Of a stretch of 64,000 bases of DNA, positions 18,207 through 26,411 are shown piece by piece (the first letter of the stretch is position 1; every line of letters starts with the position of its first letter). The stretch covers positions 558,001 through 622,000 of the forward strand of contig NZ_JAUTBD010000001.1 of the NCBI RefSeq assembly GCF_030818935.1. Reading direction: 5' to 3'. Below the pieces are notes generated by a model. That model saw nothing but the letters and a program-made list of their open reading frames with translations. It had not been told where the DNA came from and did not search any database. A program made the position numbers and the translations under genes. The stretch is from Microbacterium sp. SORGH_AS_1204. GTDB taxonomy: Bacteria > Actinomycetota > Actinomycetes > Actinomycetales > Microbacteriaceae.

Positions 18207-19358
18207 CTAGCGTGCTCGGTTCTTAACTTGCTTGTTCAATACCGCCACCAGGACTATGCCCATGGTGGCAAGGCATGCTGTCCCGAGTGAGACGAGGGGC
18301 GTGATCTCGGGTATGACGAGGATGAGCGCGAGAGGGCCGAGGGTGAGCCCGACGTTGTAGCCGACGAGTTGTGTGGCGTTGGCGGTGTCTGGCGTACTCG
18401 CGACGCCGGTGGCGATGGCTTGGACAGCGGCCGGGAGGGGCCCCCACCCGAGACCCCACAGGGTGCAGCCGAGAATGACGGCGGATGCGGCATGACTCTG
18501 TGTACTGAGAATGGCGTATCCGGCGACCATGAGCGCGGACATGGTGATGGTCAACGCGAGTAGGTGCCGGTGGAGGAGGACGATGGCGCCGATGCCGCCG
18601 GCGAGAGACGCGAGGCCGAGGCTCGTGAACGCGACGGGTGCGTTGGCGGGCATCGTGAGAGTCAATGCTGAAGCCGTGGCGTTGTGCGCGGCCCCGCCAA
18701 GCAGCATCACGATCGCGAGGAGAACGATGACGGGCCACGTGGTTGCGGATTTCTTCTCTGCCGCCGGACGTTTCGCTGGCTCGAGATGAGTGTGTGGGGC
18801 GAAGAGCAGCACAGCGATGACCAGCGCGGCAGCGAGTGCCGCTGACGTGGCGACTGTGGCGTGCCACGAGCGAAGGGTCGCGGCGAGGGGAATCGCGATC
18901 GCGATCGAGAGGGTCCCGCCGAAGAGGGCGGCGGTCAGGTAGGCGGCGTGGCGACCGGCAGGGGCGAAAGAGTAGGCATAGCCGCCGATGACAGACCACA
19001 TGACGCCGGCCGCAAGGCCCGCGGCCCCGCGCATGACCAGGTGCGCCATCAAATCAGTCGTGGAGAGGAGGAAGACGCTGCTGATCAGAAGAACGATGGC
19101 GGAGGTCACGACGAGGTCACGTCGGACGAGGCGCCGGGTGGCGTGTACGACAGGGATTGCGGTGATGGCTGCCGTTCCCGCAAACACCGCACGAGACCAC
19201 ACAGCGGTTGACTCGCTCACACCCAACGATGAGGCCAGTGAGGGCAGGACGGCGGTAGGCGCGTTCTCGATAAACGCGGCAGTGAACGCGGCGTAGGACA
19301 GCGTGACACAGAGATGACGGGATGAACCTGCACGCCGTCGATGCTGATGGGTTGCCAC
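18207..19358 (-). CDS. MFS transporter
   Basis: A 383-residue protein from the GTG at 19358 with about 12 hydrophobic segments, first helix starting YAAFTAAFIENAPTAVLPSLA. The length suits a drug or metabolite efflux MFS protein. The frame extends further to 19532 but overlaps the opposite MerR gene and is Arg/Ser-rich. It is divergent from a MerR regulator across 41 bp, which suggests MerR-controlled efflux. Confidence 0.75.
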   Translation of the reverse strand: MATHQHRRRAGSSRHLCVTLSYAAFTAAFIENAPTAVLPSLASSLGVSESTAVWSRAVFAGTAAITAIPVVHATRRLVRRDLVVTSAIVLLISSVFLLSTTDLMAHLVMRGAAGLAAGVMWSVIGGYAYSFAPAGRHAAYLTAALFGGTLSIAIAIPLAATLRSWHATVATSAALAAALVIAVLLFAPHTHLEPAKRPAAEKKSATTWPVIVLLAIVMLLGGAAHNATASALTLTMPANAPVAFTSLGLASLAGGIGAIVLLHRHLLALTITMSALMVAGYAILSTQSHAASAVILGCTLWGLGWGPLPAAVQAIATGVASTPDTANATQLVGYNVGLTLGPLALILVIPEITPLVSLGTACLATMGIVLVAVLNKQVKNRAR

Positions 19359-19399
19359 TAGCGTTAAGGTCAAGGTCGCGCCCAGAAACGGGGGGAAAC

Positions 19400-19762
19400 G
19401 TGCGGATAGGCGAACTCGCCGCCCTGACGGGGACGACGCCTCGGATGCTGCGGCATTACGAACAGCACGGCGTGATCGTCTCTTCTCGCACCCAGAACGG
19501 CTACCGAGACTTCGACGCCGGCCAGGTAGCAACGGTCACCGCCGCGAAAGAACTCATCGACGCCGGCATCCCCGTCCGAGTGGTCACTTCGCTCCTCGCC
19601 ATCGCCTCCACTCGGGCGCCAGTCGACCCACACCACCTCGACGATGACGCTCTCGCCCAAGTGCGCGAACATTGGGAGAGACTTTGCCGTTGCATCGAGT
19701 GCATCACCCAACGCCGCGACGCTCTCTCTCGATTCCTCGACCAACCTCCCACCGGGACATAG
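19400..19762 (+). CDS. MerR-family transcriptional regulator
   Basis: The 120-residue protein starts at a GTG behind a GGGGG site. The N-terminal MerR helix-turn-helix is clear: RIGELAALTGTTPRMLRHYE then GYRDFDAGQVATV. The effector domain is short and has cysteines in ERLCRCIECI, which could bind a metal or thiol-reactive ligand. It probably controls the divergent MFS gene from the 41-bp gap between their starts. Confidence 0.85.
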   Translation: MRIGELAALTGTTPRMLRHYEQHGVIVSSRTQNGYRDFDAGQVATVTAAKELIDAGIPVRVVTSLLAIASTRAPVDPHHLDDDALAQVREHWERLCRCIECITQRRDALSRFLDQPPTGT

Positions 19763-19945
19763 CCACGGTTGCTGGACCGATACGCGCCACCCGCGCCGGC
19801 CTGTCCACACCCGCGCCCGAGAAGCCGTCCGGTTCATCTATGGGTCACGAATCGACTCCATGATGGCGTCATCGGCGCCACGAGATGCGTCTCGAGAACT
19901 CAGAGCTTGACGAGGCGCCCGCTGAGGGTGCGGCCGTCGCCCGCT

Positions 19946-19971
19946 GCGCCAAAAACGATCGTTATCGGCGC
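19946..19971. repeat. Island palindrome, copy 1 (degenerate)
   Basis: Centred on AACGATCGTT, with flanks that pair at most but not all positions. On the minus strand a possible 3' gene fragment (AAGDGRTLSGRLVKL then stop, 19947-19900) abuts it. Confidence 0.5.
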
Positions 19972-19974
19972 GCT

Positions 19975-20310
19975 TCAGTACGTGTCAGTGAGCACCTTGT
20001 CGGCGACTTTCGAAGTGACGGGTTCGCCGGTCGTCTCTCGGGAGCGCTGTTTCACCGCCTCCCATTCGGGATCGGCCATGAATGCCTCCCATTGCGTCCG
20101 CATCTGCTCAGCGTCTTGCCAGACCAAGATATAGATGAACTGGACGCTGCCGTCCTCTCGCGCGTACCACATCGACTCGATCTGGAAGCCGTGCCGCTCC
20201 ATGATGCGCTTCGTGTGGGTCTTGAAGCGTTCGTCGAACTGTTCCACGAGCGTCGGGTCTACTTCGTAGATACGCAACTGATGGATCACGCGGCCGATTG
20301 TAGTCATCAC
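19975..20310 (-). CDS. NIPSNAP-family protein
   Basis: The 111-residue protein has the NIPSNAP/ferredoxin-like pattern: HQLRIYEV at the start, a central FERFKTHTKRIMERHGF-type helix (here DERFKTHTKRIM), FIYILVWQD and WEAFMADPEW. Family members are small dimeric alpha-beta barrel proteins of unclear function. It stands alone between island palindromes copies 1 and 2. Confidence 0.8.
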   Translation of the reverse strand: MMTTIGRVIHQLRIYEVDPTLVEQFDERFKTHTKRIMERHGFQIESMWYAREDGSVQFIYILVWQDAEQMRTQWEAFMADPEWEAVKQRSRETTGEPVTSKVADKVLTDTY

Positions 20311-20348
20311 TATGGCCTGCTCGACTCGCGCTCCCGAGGTGCCTCTCC

Positions 20349-20378
20349 GTGGTGCGAGAACAATCGGTTTCTCACCAC
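20349..20378. repeat. Island palindrome, copy 2
   Basis: Arms GTGGTGCGAGAA and TTTCTCACCAC surround CAATCGG; four differences from the consensus GGTGCGAAACCGA plus complement. It lies 38 bp upstream of the NIPSNAP start. Confidence 0.7.
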
Positions 20379-20711
20379 ACAGCAGGGCCTATCGGAGTGA
20401 TCGAGATCGAGCCGGTCCAGCTCAGACGCGCATGGCCCGGCCGCGAGGGGAACCGATGAGCGCAGGAGCTGCTGGAAACGAGCAGCGGTCGATCCGGCAG
20501 GATTGGCCGAGCGTGCACCAGCGACCGCGGATACCGCCTCGCAGGGCTTCGTCCTCAACGAGGACGGATTCCATCGCCAACGGGGCTGCTGACGGGTGGG
20601 TCAGACCAGGGAGTCGGCGAACAGCGCGGTGACCGGCGGTGACAGCTCTGGACGCTGTCCTGCTCTCGTCAGCGAATCCTCCAGCACTCGGTCGTGCGTG
20701 GGCCGCGCATC
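20379..20711. other. Gap without a recognisable gene
   Basis: Short frames exist on both strands but none looks like a known protein. The fragment QGFVLNEDGFHRQRGC then stop (plus strand, around 20538-20590) has a protein-like composition and could be the end of a lost gene. Confidence 0.3.
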
Positions 20712-21134
20712 TCAGTGCTCGGTGACGGACTGGTCCCACCGTCGGCGTGCATCGTCGATGTCGGCGCGGTTGGTCGCGGCCCAGTCGACGAGTTCTTTGA
20801 GGATGTTCGTGAGGGAGTTGCCGACCGCGGTGAGCGAGTACTCGACCTGTGGCGGTGACGTGTCGAGCACGGTGCGCGTGATGAGGCCGTCGCGTTGCAG
20901 GCGGCGCAGAGTGACGGTGAGCATGCGTTGAGAGATGCCGTCGACCGATCGCAGGAGTTGGCCGAAGCGGCGCGGGCCGTTCAGTTTCAGCTGGATGGTG
21001 ACGAGTACCGACCAGGTGTCACCGATGCGGTCGAGGATGTCCCGGATGCCGCAGACGGGTCGGACCGGTTCGCAGCCGGGGGTTGTTTCCACGATGGCCT
21101 CGTCGGGTGTTACTTCGGTGTGCGTATCGGTCAT
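20712..21134 (-). CDS. HxlR-family transcriptional regulator
   Basis: The 140-residue protein has the HxlR winged helix: CGIRDILDRIGDTWSVLVTIQL, RRFGQLLRSVDGISQRMLTVTLRRL and QVEYSLTAVG. The ATG at 21134 has GAAGG before it. An IS5-family element begins 15 bp upstream of this start, so the native promoter has been displaced. Before that insertion the gene would have been divergent from the reductase gene at 22.2 kb, its likely target. Confidence 0.85.
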   Translation of the reverse strand: MTDTHTEVTPDEAIVETTPGCEPVRPVCGIRDILDRIGDTWSVLVTIQLKLNGPRRFGQLLRSVDGISQRMLTVTLRRLQRDGLITRTVLDTSPPQVEYSLTAVGNSLTNILKELVDWAATNRADIDDARRRWDQSVTEH

Positions 21135-21145
21135 GGAAGTGCCTT

Positions 21146-21823
21146 CTAGGGCGTGTCTCCTAAATGGCGGGTCCAGGCGATGACGGCGTTGAGGACGGCT
21201 GCTGAGCGGTAGACGGTGGCGAGTTTGTCGTAGCGGGTGGCGAGGCCTCGCCATTGTTTGAGGGTGGCGAAGCGGCGTTCGATGACGTTGCGGTTTCGGT
21301 AGTCGTCGCGGTCGTAGGTGATGGGTCGTCCGCCGTGTGAGCCGCGTCGGACGCGGTGGCCGATCTGATCCGATGGCTGCGGGATGACGGCCTGGATGCT
21401 GCGGTCACGCAGGTGCTGTCGGATTGCCCGGGACGAGTACGCCTTGTCGCCTCGGAGCCGGTCGGGTCGGGTGCGGGGGCGACCGATCGGGCGGGCGACG
21501 CGCAGCTGCTGCAGCAACGGGATCAGCATGGGCGAGTCCCCGGACTGGCCCGGCGTGACCGCGATCACCAGTGGCAGGCCGCGACCGTCGACCAGGTGGT
21601 GGAGCTTGGTGGAGAGTCCGCCTCGGGAGCGGCCGAACCCGTGATCAGGCGGCTCGATCAGCGGATTGTTGTAGTTCGACGAAGCCCCCCGTGACCCGGG
21701 TGATGTTCGTCGCGTGCTGATGGGCGCGAGCGATCGTGGAGTCCACCGACACGGACCAATCGAGCTTGCCGGTCGCGTCGGCGCGAGCCAGCAGCGCCGC
21801 GTGGACACGATCCCAGGTTCCAT
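21146..21823 (-). CDS. IS5-family transposase, C-terminal frame (orfB)
   Basis: This frame holds the DDE domain downstream of the first Asp: HGFGRSRGGLSTKLHHLVDG, LRGDKAYSSRAIR and RNVIERRFATLKQWRGLATRYDKLA (second Asp and Glu). Only the part from about 21690 leftward is meaningful. Its TAG stop is formed by the target TA plus the first base of the element. It needs a frame change within the six-C run at 21685-21690 to join the N-terminal frame. Confidence 0.75.
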   Translation of the reverse strand: MEPGIVSTRRCWLAPTRPASSIGPCRWTPRSLAPISTRRTSPGSRGASSNYNNPLIEPPDHGFGRSRGGLSTKLHHLVDGRGLPLVIAVTPGQSGDSPMLIPLLQQLRVARPIGRPRTRPDRLRGDKAYSSRAIRQHLRDRSIQAVIPQPSDQIGHRVRRGSHGGRPITYDRDDYRNRNVIERRFATLKQWRGLATRYDKLATVYRSAAVLNAVIAWTRHLGDTP

Positions 21824-22086
21824 CGCCGGCCATCCGACGGTGCCACTTCCACACCGTCTGCCACGGGCCGAACACCTCCGGCAGATCCCGCCACGCGATC
21901 CCTGTCCGATAGCGATACGCGATCGCCTCGACCATCGTTCGCGCGTCCGAGAAGGGGCGGCCCTTACGGCCGGTCGGACCGGGCAAGAACCCGCTGATCA
22001 GATCCCACTGAGTATCCGAAAGCAACTGGAACCGCGACACGTCTCTAGCATCACCGACTCACCCCACCCATTTGGGAGACACGCCC
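21149..22086 (-). mobile_element. IS5-family (IS427-like) insertion sequence, 938 bp
   Basis: Terminal inverted repeats GGGCGTGTCTCCTAAATGG (left) and its near-complement (right, one mismatch) bound the element, with a TA duplication at 21147-21148 and 22087-22088. The pre-insertion site was CTAG. It carries a transposase in two overlapping frames read leftward. It separates an HxlR gene from its likely reductase partner. Confidence 0.88.
21645..22040 (-). CDS. IS5-family transposase, N-terminal frame (orfA)
   Basis: The 131-residue frame starts MSRFQLLSDTQWDLISGFLP and includes the DUF4096 region (RTGIAWRDLPEVFGPWQTVWKWHRRM) and the first catalytic Asp in SVDSTIARAHQH. It runs out of frame at VTGGF, where the coding strand has six Gs. 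Moving to the orfB frame requires a +1 (or -2) shift, so it is either an inactivating indel or non-standard programmed frameshifting. Confidence 0.75.
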   Translation of the reverse strand: MSRFQLLSDTQWDLISGFLPGPTGRKGRPFSDARTMVEAIAYRYRTGIAWRDLPEVFGPWQTVWKWHRRMAGDGTWDRVHAALLARADATGKLDWSVSVDSTIARAHQHATNITRVTGGFVELQQSADRAA

Positions 22087-22160
22087 TAGCCGAGTTCGGA
22101 CATCGAAATTACCGTGAGTGCCAATAGTTACGAATGATAACCGCGACGAGATGGGCGCGC

Positions 22161-23132
22161 ATGGTTGCTGGTGGGTCAGTGGGGATCGTCGGGTCTGGTC
22201 CGATTGGTCAGGGGCTCGCGACGTTGTAGGCGCAGGCTGGATATGAGGTCACGCTCGGTACCCGCTCTGCTGTCTCTGCGTCGCTCGTGCGCGTACCCGA
22301 CTCGGTGAGGAAAGGGACATTCGAGGATGCGGCACGGCACGACGTGGTCGTGCTCGCGGTGCGCCACGACGGCGCAGCAGATGTCACGACACGACTGGCA
22401 CCCCTTCTGGAGGGCAGTGTGGTCATCGACACGATGAACGCCGTCACGGTCCGGGAAGGCCGGGCGGCTTCGGCGCTCGAAGACGGACTTACCGAGGGGC
22501 AGTGGCTGGCACGTCTTCTGCCCGGCGCGGTGGTGGTCCGCGCTTTCTCCCATATCCAGGACGAACTGCTGGTGTCCCGTGCCCGCAAGACGCCTGGCGT
22601 GTGGGCTGTCGCCTATGCCACTGACGCCACGGCGGAGCGTTCGCGAATCGAGCAGGTGATCGCAGACACCGGCTACGCCCCGGTGTTCGCGGGGTCGCTC
22701 GCACAGTCCTCGATTCTCGATCCTGGTGGGGCGGCGTTCCCTCGTCTCCTGACGCGCGCGGAGCTTCGCGGCCTGGTCACGGTGAATCGTCTTCCCGAGA
22801 TGTTGGAGCGGTTCAACACCGGGGCACTCGCGGACGTGCTCCACGAGCAGGTCCGGTGGGTCTTCCCCTACGGCCCCACGATCGGAGTCCCCGACGTCTT
22901 CGAGGGGCGACAGGCGGTGGCGGAGCACCTCGCCCGCGTTGCGCGCTCAGGGGTACGCATCTCGGCCATCCGCACCAAACTCGAGAGCCCGCAGGGCGCG
23001 GTCGTCAACGCCAGGGCGTCATTTCCGACGCCACGGGGCGTCGTCTCCAGTTCAATCGTCAGCATCGTCACTGTCCGAGATGGTCTCATCGGCGAGGTCC
23101 GTGAGTACTGGGATACTGCTGCCATCAGGTGA
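22161..23132 (+). pseudogene. NAD(P)-binding reductase fused to a SnoaL-like domain, with in-frame stop
   Basis: From the ATG at 22161 the frame reads SVGIVGSGPIGQGLA, a Rossmann glycine loop of the F420/NADP-reductase type, then meets TAG at 22227-22229 and continues AQAGYEVTLGTRSAVSAS in the same frame. The rest (VVLAVRHDG, VVIDTMNAV) completes the nucleotide domain. Residues after about 210 (MLERFNTGALADVL to VREYWDTAAIR) form a SnoaL/NTF2-like domain. A GTG at 22287 gives 281 residues but lacks the glycine loop. It was probably regulated by the HxlR gene beyond the IS. Confidence 0.75.
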
Positions 23133-23263
23133 CCGCCCCAGGCCCTCGGGCCGCGGTGACCTCGGCACCGACATTCTCGACAGCGGACTCAGGCGCGTGA
23201 GTTGCGGCGAGGTCCTGCGCAAAATTGTGAGTCGCGGCAGCGAACGGCGCGTTCTTCGCCGCG

Positions 23264-23749
23264 CTAACTGTCACCCAACTGCGCGTCGGAAACGCTGCTA
23301 CTCGGGGCATGCCTCGTTTCGCGGGACCCTTGTGATGGCTGCCGACTGGCGAGCCGGGAGCGGAACTCTTCGCACCAGTCGCGGTCGGCGCGGAGGCCGC
23401 GCCACATGAGGCGGAATATTTCGGTCGCGTGCGAGGGGCCAGCGGTGTCGGATTGCGCAAACACTTCGTCCTCGATCGCGAGGGCATCGTCAATGGTGTG
23501 AATTCGCGCCGCGAGTCCAGCGTCGAGTTCTTCGGCGGTGAGGGTCGGGGTGAAGTAAAGCAGTGGGATCAGACTCAACGGCTGGAAGTCATCCTCGTGC
23601 AGCAGGTCGAGCAGCAGTTCACGTAGTGCAGCCCGCCCGGACGGGGTGCAACGGTACTCGGTGGCGCGTCCCGCCGAACCTGATGCCGGCTCTATGGCTC
23701 CGCCGACGGTCAGGGACCTCAGGGCGTGCGGTTGGAGTGGAATCAACAC
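23264..23749 (-). pseudogene. PadR-like regulator, C-terminal fragment
   Basis: GGAIEPASGSAGRATEYRCT resembles the wing of a PadR winged helix, followed by a PadR-like helical C-terminal domain (ALRELLLDLLHEDDFQPLSL, TAEELDAGLAARIHTIDDAL). The recognition-helix region is missing: the frame runs back only to a stop near 23815 without a good start. I read it as a gene that has lost its 5' end next to the LysR gene. Identification is moderate. Confidence 0.5.
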
Positions 23750-23846
23750 GTTCCTGCTCGACGAATCCGACCATATCCAGACGGTGTAGGCGGTGTTCGA
23801 TTCCGACGCCTTGGCCGCTCAGCTGTGACGCTTCTCCCGGTGTTGA

Positions 23847-24728
23847 TCACGCGACGGCGTCGAATGCGGCGACGAGCTCTCTAACGGCTCGGGACGGGCG
23901 GGGCTCGCTGATCCAGACGAGAAGCTTGCGCAGCCGGATCGGAGGATCAAGCGGGAGGACACGTGCGCCGCGAGCGGCTTCGTACGTTTCAGCGCTCCCG
24001 ACTGTGAGCGCTGCGCCGAGGCCTGCTAGCGCAAGCGCCACGTGCAGAGATGCGTCGTTCGTCGTGTATGGGAAGTGCAGCTCTGCACCGGTGCGACGTG
24101 CGGCATCGGCTATGAGCGCGCCGATGCCGCTCTCCGACGGGTACGAGACGGTGAGCTCGGCGCTGACGTCCGTAAGGCGGAGTGGACCTGTGCTCTGCTC
24201 GCACGAAGATGCGGGCCGGACGACGACCAGATCTTCTTCAAGAAGCAGGCGAGTGCCGAGGTAGTGAGGAAGCGCTCGAGGTGGCTCGGCGATCACGACC
24301 GCGTCGAGGCTTCGATCCATGAGCTTCTTCAGGAGGACGCCGCTGGTTCCATCCCTCAGGCGCAACTCGAGAAGGGGATGCCGCTGGCGAACCACGCCCA
24401 TCGCGGCGGGAAAAGCGGTGACCTCCAAGCCATCGACGACGCCGAGGTTCAAGCCGCCAGTGAGCCGGCCCGCTCGCTCATCGGCGGCATTGCGTAAGTC
24501 TTCGACTGCATTCAGTGCGCGCCGTGCGGACGGCAGGAGTGAGCGCCCGCTCGGAGTCAGACTGACACCCCGGCTACTCCGCTCGAACAGGGAAGTGAGG
24601 AGTTCGCGCTCGAGCTTGCCCACCTGCTGACTGACCGATGGTTGTGCGATACCCAGACGGTCTGCCGCGCGGCTGAACGACCCTTCGTCGGCGACCGCCG
24701 CGAAGCACTCCAGGGCGCGAAGATCCAT
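23847..24728 (-). CDS. LysR-family transcriptional regulator
   Basis: A full-length 293-residue LysR protein: N-terminal helix-turn-helix (RALECFAAVADEGSFSRAAD, IAQPSVSQQVGKLE) and periplasmic-binding-like effector domain with LNLGVVDGLEV and GLGAALTVGS. It is divergent from an MFS transporter. A perfect operator-like palindrome lies nine bases upstream of its start, so it probably controls both itself and the transporter. Confidence 0.9.
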   Translation of the reverse strand: MDLRALECFAAVADEGSFSRAADRLGIAQPSVSQQVGKLERELLTSLFERSSRGVSLTPSGRSLLPSARRALNAVEDLRNAADERAGRLTGGLNLGVVDGLEVTAFPAAMGVVRQRHPLLELRLRDGTSGVLLKKLMDRSLDAVVIAEPPRALPHYLGTRLLLEEDLVVVRPASSCEQSTGPLRLTDVSAELTVSYPSESGIGALIADAARRTGAELHFPYTTNDASLHVALALAGLGAALTVGSAETYEAARGARVLPLDPPIRLRKLLVWISEPRPSRAVRELVAAFDAVA

Positions 24729-24736
24729 TCTTCGCA

Positions 24737-24755
24737 GTATAGGCGATGCCTATAC
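24737..24755. promoter_or_regulatory. LysR-type operator
   Basis: GTATAGGC-GAT-GCCTATAC is a perfect 8-bp inverted repeat with a 3-bp centre that fits the T-N11-A rule of LysR boxes. It lies between the LysR start (24728) and the MFS start (24842). Confidence 0.75.
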
Positions 24756-24841
24756 AAAGAAGAGAAATTGTCAGTCTTCTCTTATTCGGACGCGGGTCGC
24801 ATATTGGCCTCAACAGAACGAGACGCAGAGAGGTGAGGATC

Positions 24842-26011
24842 TTGACCGACCAGACGAATGACCACGGTGCAGGTGTGACCGGCGTGGGGCGTCTTCGAAT
24901 GATCGGGCTGCTGTCGTTCTTCGACCGCTTCGCGACAGCACCGCTTCTTGTGCTCGTCGTGCGAGATCTGGGCGTGCCGCTGTCTGCTGCCGTCCAACTC
25001 GTCACTGTGTATGCGCTCACCTATGCCTTCGGCCAGCCCCTCTGGGGACTTGTCAGTGACCGAACCGGACGCAAGCCGGTGCTTCTGCTCGCGTTGGCTG
25101 GCATGGCCGTCGGGAGCGTTGCCAGTACCTTGGCACCTGATCTGAGCTCTCTTCTCATCGTCCGTGCCGTGACAGGTCTGTTCGTCGGCGCCCTCTTCCC
25201 GACGGTCTTGACGCTGCTGGGGGACCGGTACTCCGGCCCGGAGCGTTCCCGGCAGATCTCAAGCCTGCAGAGCTTCACAGCTATCGGCACGACCGCAGCC
25301 ACTCTGACGGCAGGCGTCATCGGCGTCGTGGCCGGGTGGCGCACCCTGTTTCTGATCGCGGGGATGGGGGCGGTGGCGCTCTTCCCCTTTGCCGGGCGTA
25401 TCACTGAGCCTTCTCGCGGTGTCGCACCCCGGGCTATCCGGGCGTCCTTCGGCCGCTGGCCTGTCGCTCTCTATCTCGTCGGTATCGTCGAGGGTGGGGT
25501 TCTGCTCGGCATCTTCTCCTACATCGTGCCCGCCCTGGAACAGGCCGGAGTGGGCGTCGCCCTGGCCGGGGTTCTCGCATCCACGTACGGAGTCGGCATC
25601 ATCGTCGGTGCGATGACGTCGCGGCGAGTGAGCGCCCGTGTCAGCCGCACCTGGAGCATCACCATCGGCAGCGGCCTACTCGTCGCCGCCTACCTCCTCG
25701 CAGCCGCATCGCCCACGTCAATCGGCCTCACCCTCGCGGCGGCGCTCCTCGGCTTGTGCAACTCGCTCTTGCACGCATCGCTGCAGGGAATCGCGACGGA
25801 GCTCACTCCAACATCTCGAGCGACGACGGTATCGCTCTTCGTCTGCTCAGTGTTCATCGGCAGTGCGCTCGCTGTCGCTGTCACGGCTCAGCAAGCATCC
25901 GGGAGTTATCCGACGGTCTTTGTCGAGTCCGTCGGCGCCGGCGTGGTCATGGCGATCGCGGCGGTGGCGATCTCGCGAGGATGGACGTCGCGTCATCAGA
26001 GCGAGGCCTGA
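24842..26011 (+). CDS. MFS transporter (efflux type)
   Basis: The 389-residue protein from the TTG at 24842 (AGGTGAGG just before; a GTG at 24833 is the alternative) has 12 hydrophobic segments and the MFS motif A region GLVSDRTGRKPVLLL after helix 2. DRFATAPLLVLVVRDLGV is helix 1. Length and motif fit a drug-type exporter. The divergent LysR gene and the operator between them suggest induction by the LysR ligand. Confidence 0.85.
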   Translation: MTDQTNDHGAGVTGVGRLRMIGLLSFFDRFATAPLLVLVVRDLGVPLSAAVQLVTVYALTYAFGQPLWGLVSDRTGRKPVLLLALAGMAVGSVASTLAPDLSSLLIVRAVTGLFVGALFPTVLTLLGDRYSGPERSRQISSLQSFTAIGTTAATLTAGVIGVVAGWRTLFLIAGMGAVALFPFAGRITEPSRGVAPRAIRASFGRWPVALYLVGIVEGGVLLGIFSYIVPALEQAGVGVALAGVLASTYGVGIIVGAMTSRRVSARVSRTWSITIGSGLLVAAYLLAAASPTSIGLTLAAALLGLCNSLLHASLQGIATELTPTSRATTVSLFVCSVFIGSALAVAVTAQQASGSYPTVFVESVGAGVVMAIAAVAISRGWTSRHQSEA

Positions 26012-26173
26012 TGACCGGGCCGCAGGACGCTCAGGACCGAACTCAAAGCGCGACACTCTCGCCGCCTTTGACAACCTGATGAAGCGCCGTCAGGATTCAA
26101 CGTTCGGCGCCATGAACGACGACATGCTTCGACCCCGATCCAACATCCGTCACCCGACCCCAGAGAGAGAGTC

Positions 26174-26371
26174 ATGACCACTTCGTCTCCTCCTCCTCGG
26201 TCACCGGTAGCCGTCGTCACCCTCGGTGGCCCCAGTCTGATCGTTGCGCTCGGCAGCGTGCGTCTCCTCGTAGACCCGACCTCTACGAAGGCTTGGCGTT
26301 CACGCATGTGGGCGATCGCGAAGTGATCCTTGACCTCTGGGTCAGCGATTACCGCTGGGAGCGTCCCTAAG
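26174..26371 (+). pseudogene. Deletion scar joining two gene fragments
   Basis: An ATG at 26174 begins VAVVTLGGPSLIVALGSVRL then LVDPT, the start of a metallo-beta-lactamase-fold hydrolase, but the frame ends after 50 codons. From about 26290 another frame reads YEGLAFTHVGDREVILDLWV then SDYRWERP and stop at 26371, which looks like the end of a different gene. The join near 26283 suggests a deletion fused the 5' end of one gene to the 3' end of another. Confidence 0.5.
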
Positions 26372-26411
26372 CGAGCAAAAACCGGGTTCGCCCCATGCCG
26401 CGCTCAGCAGA

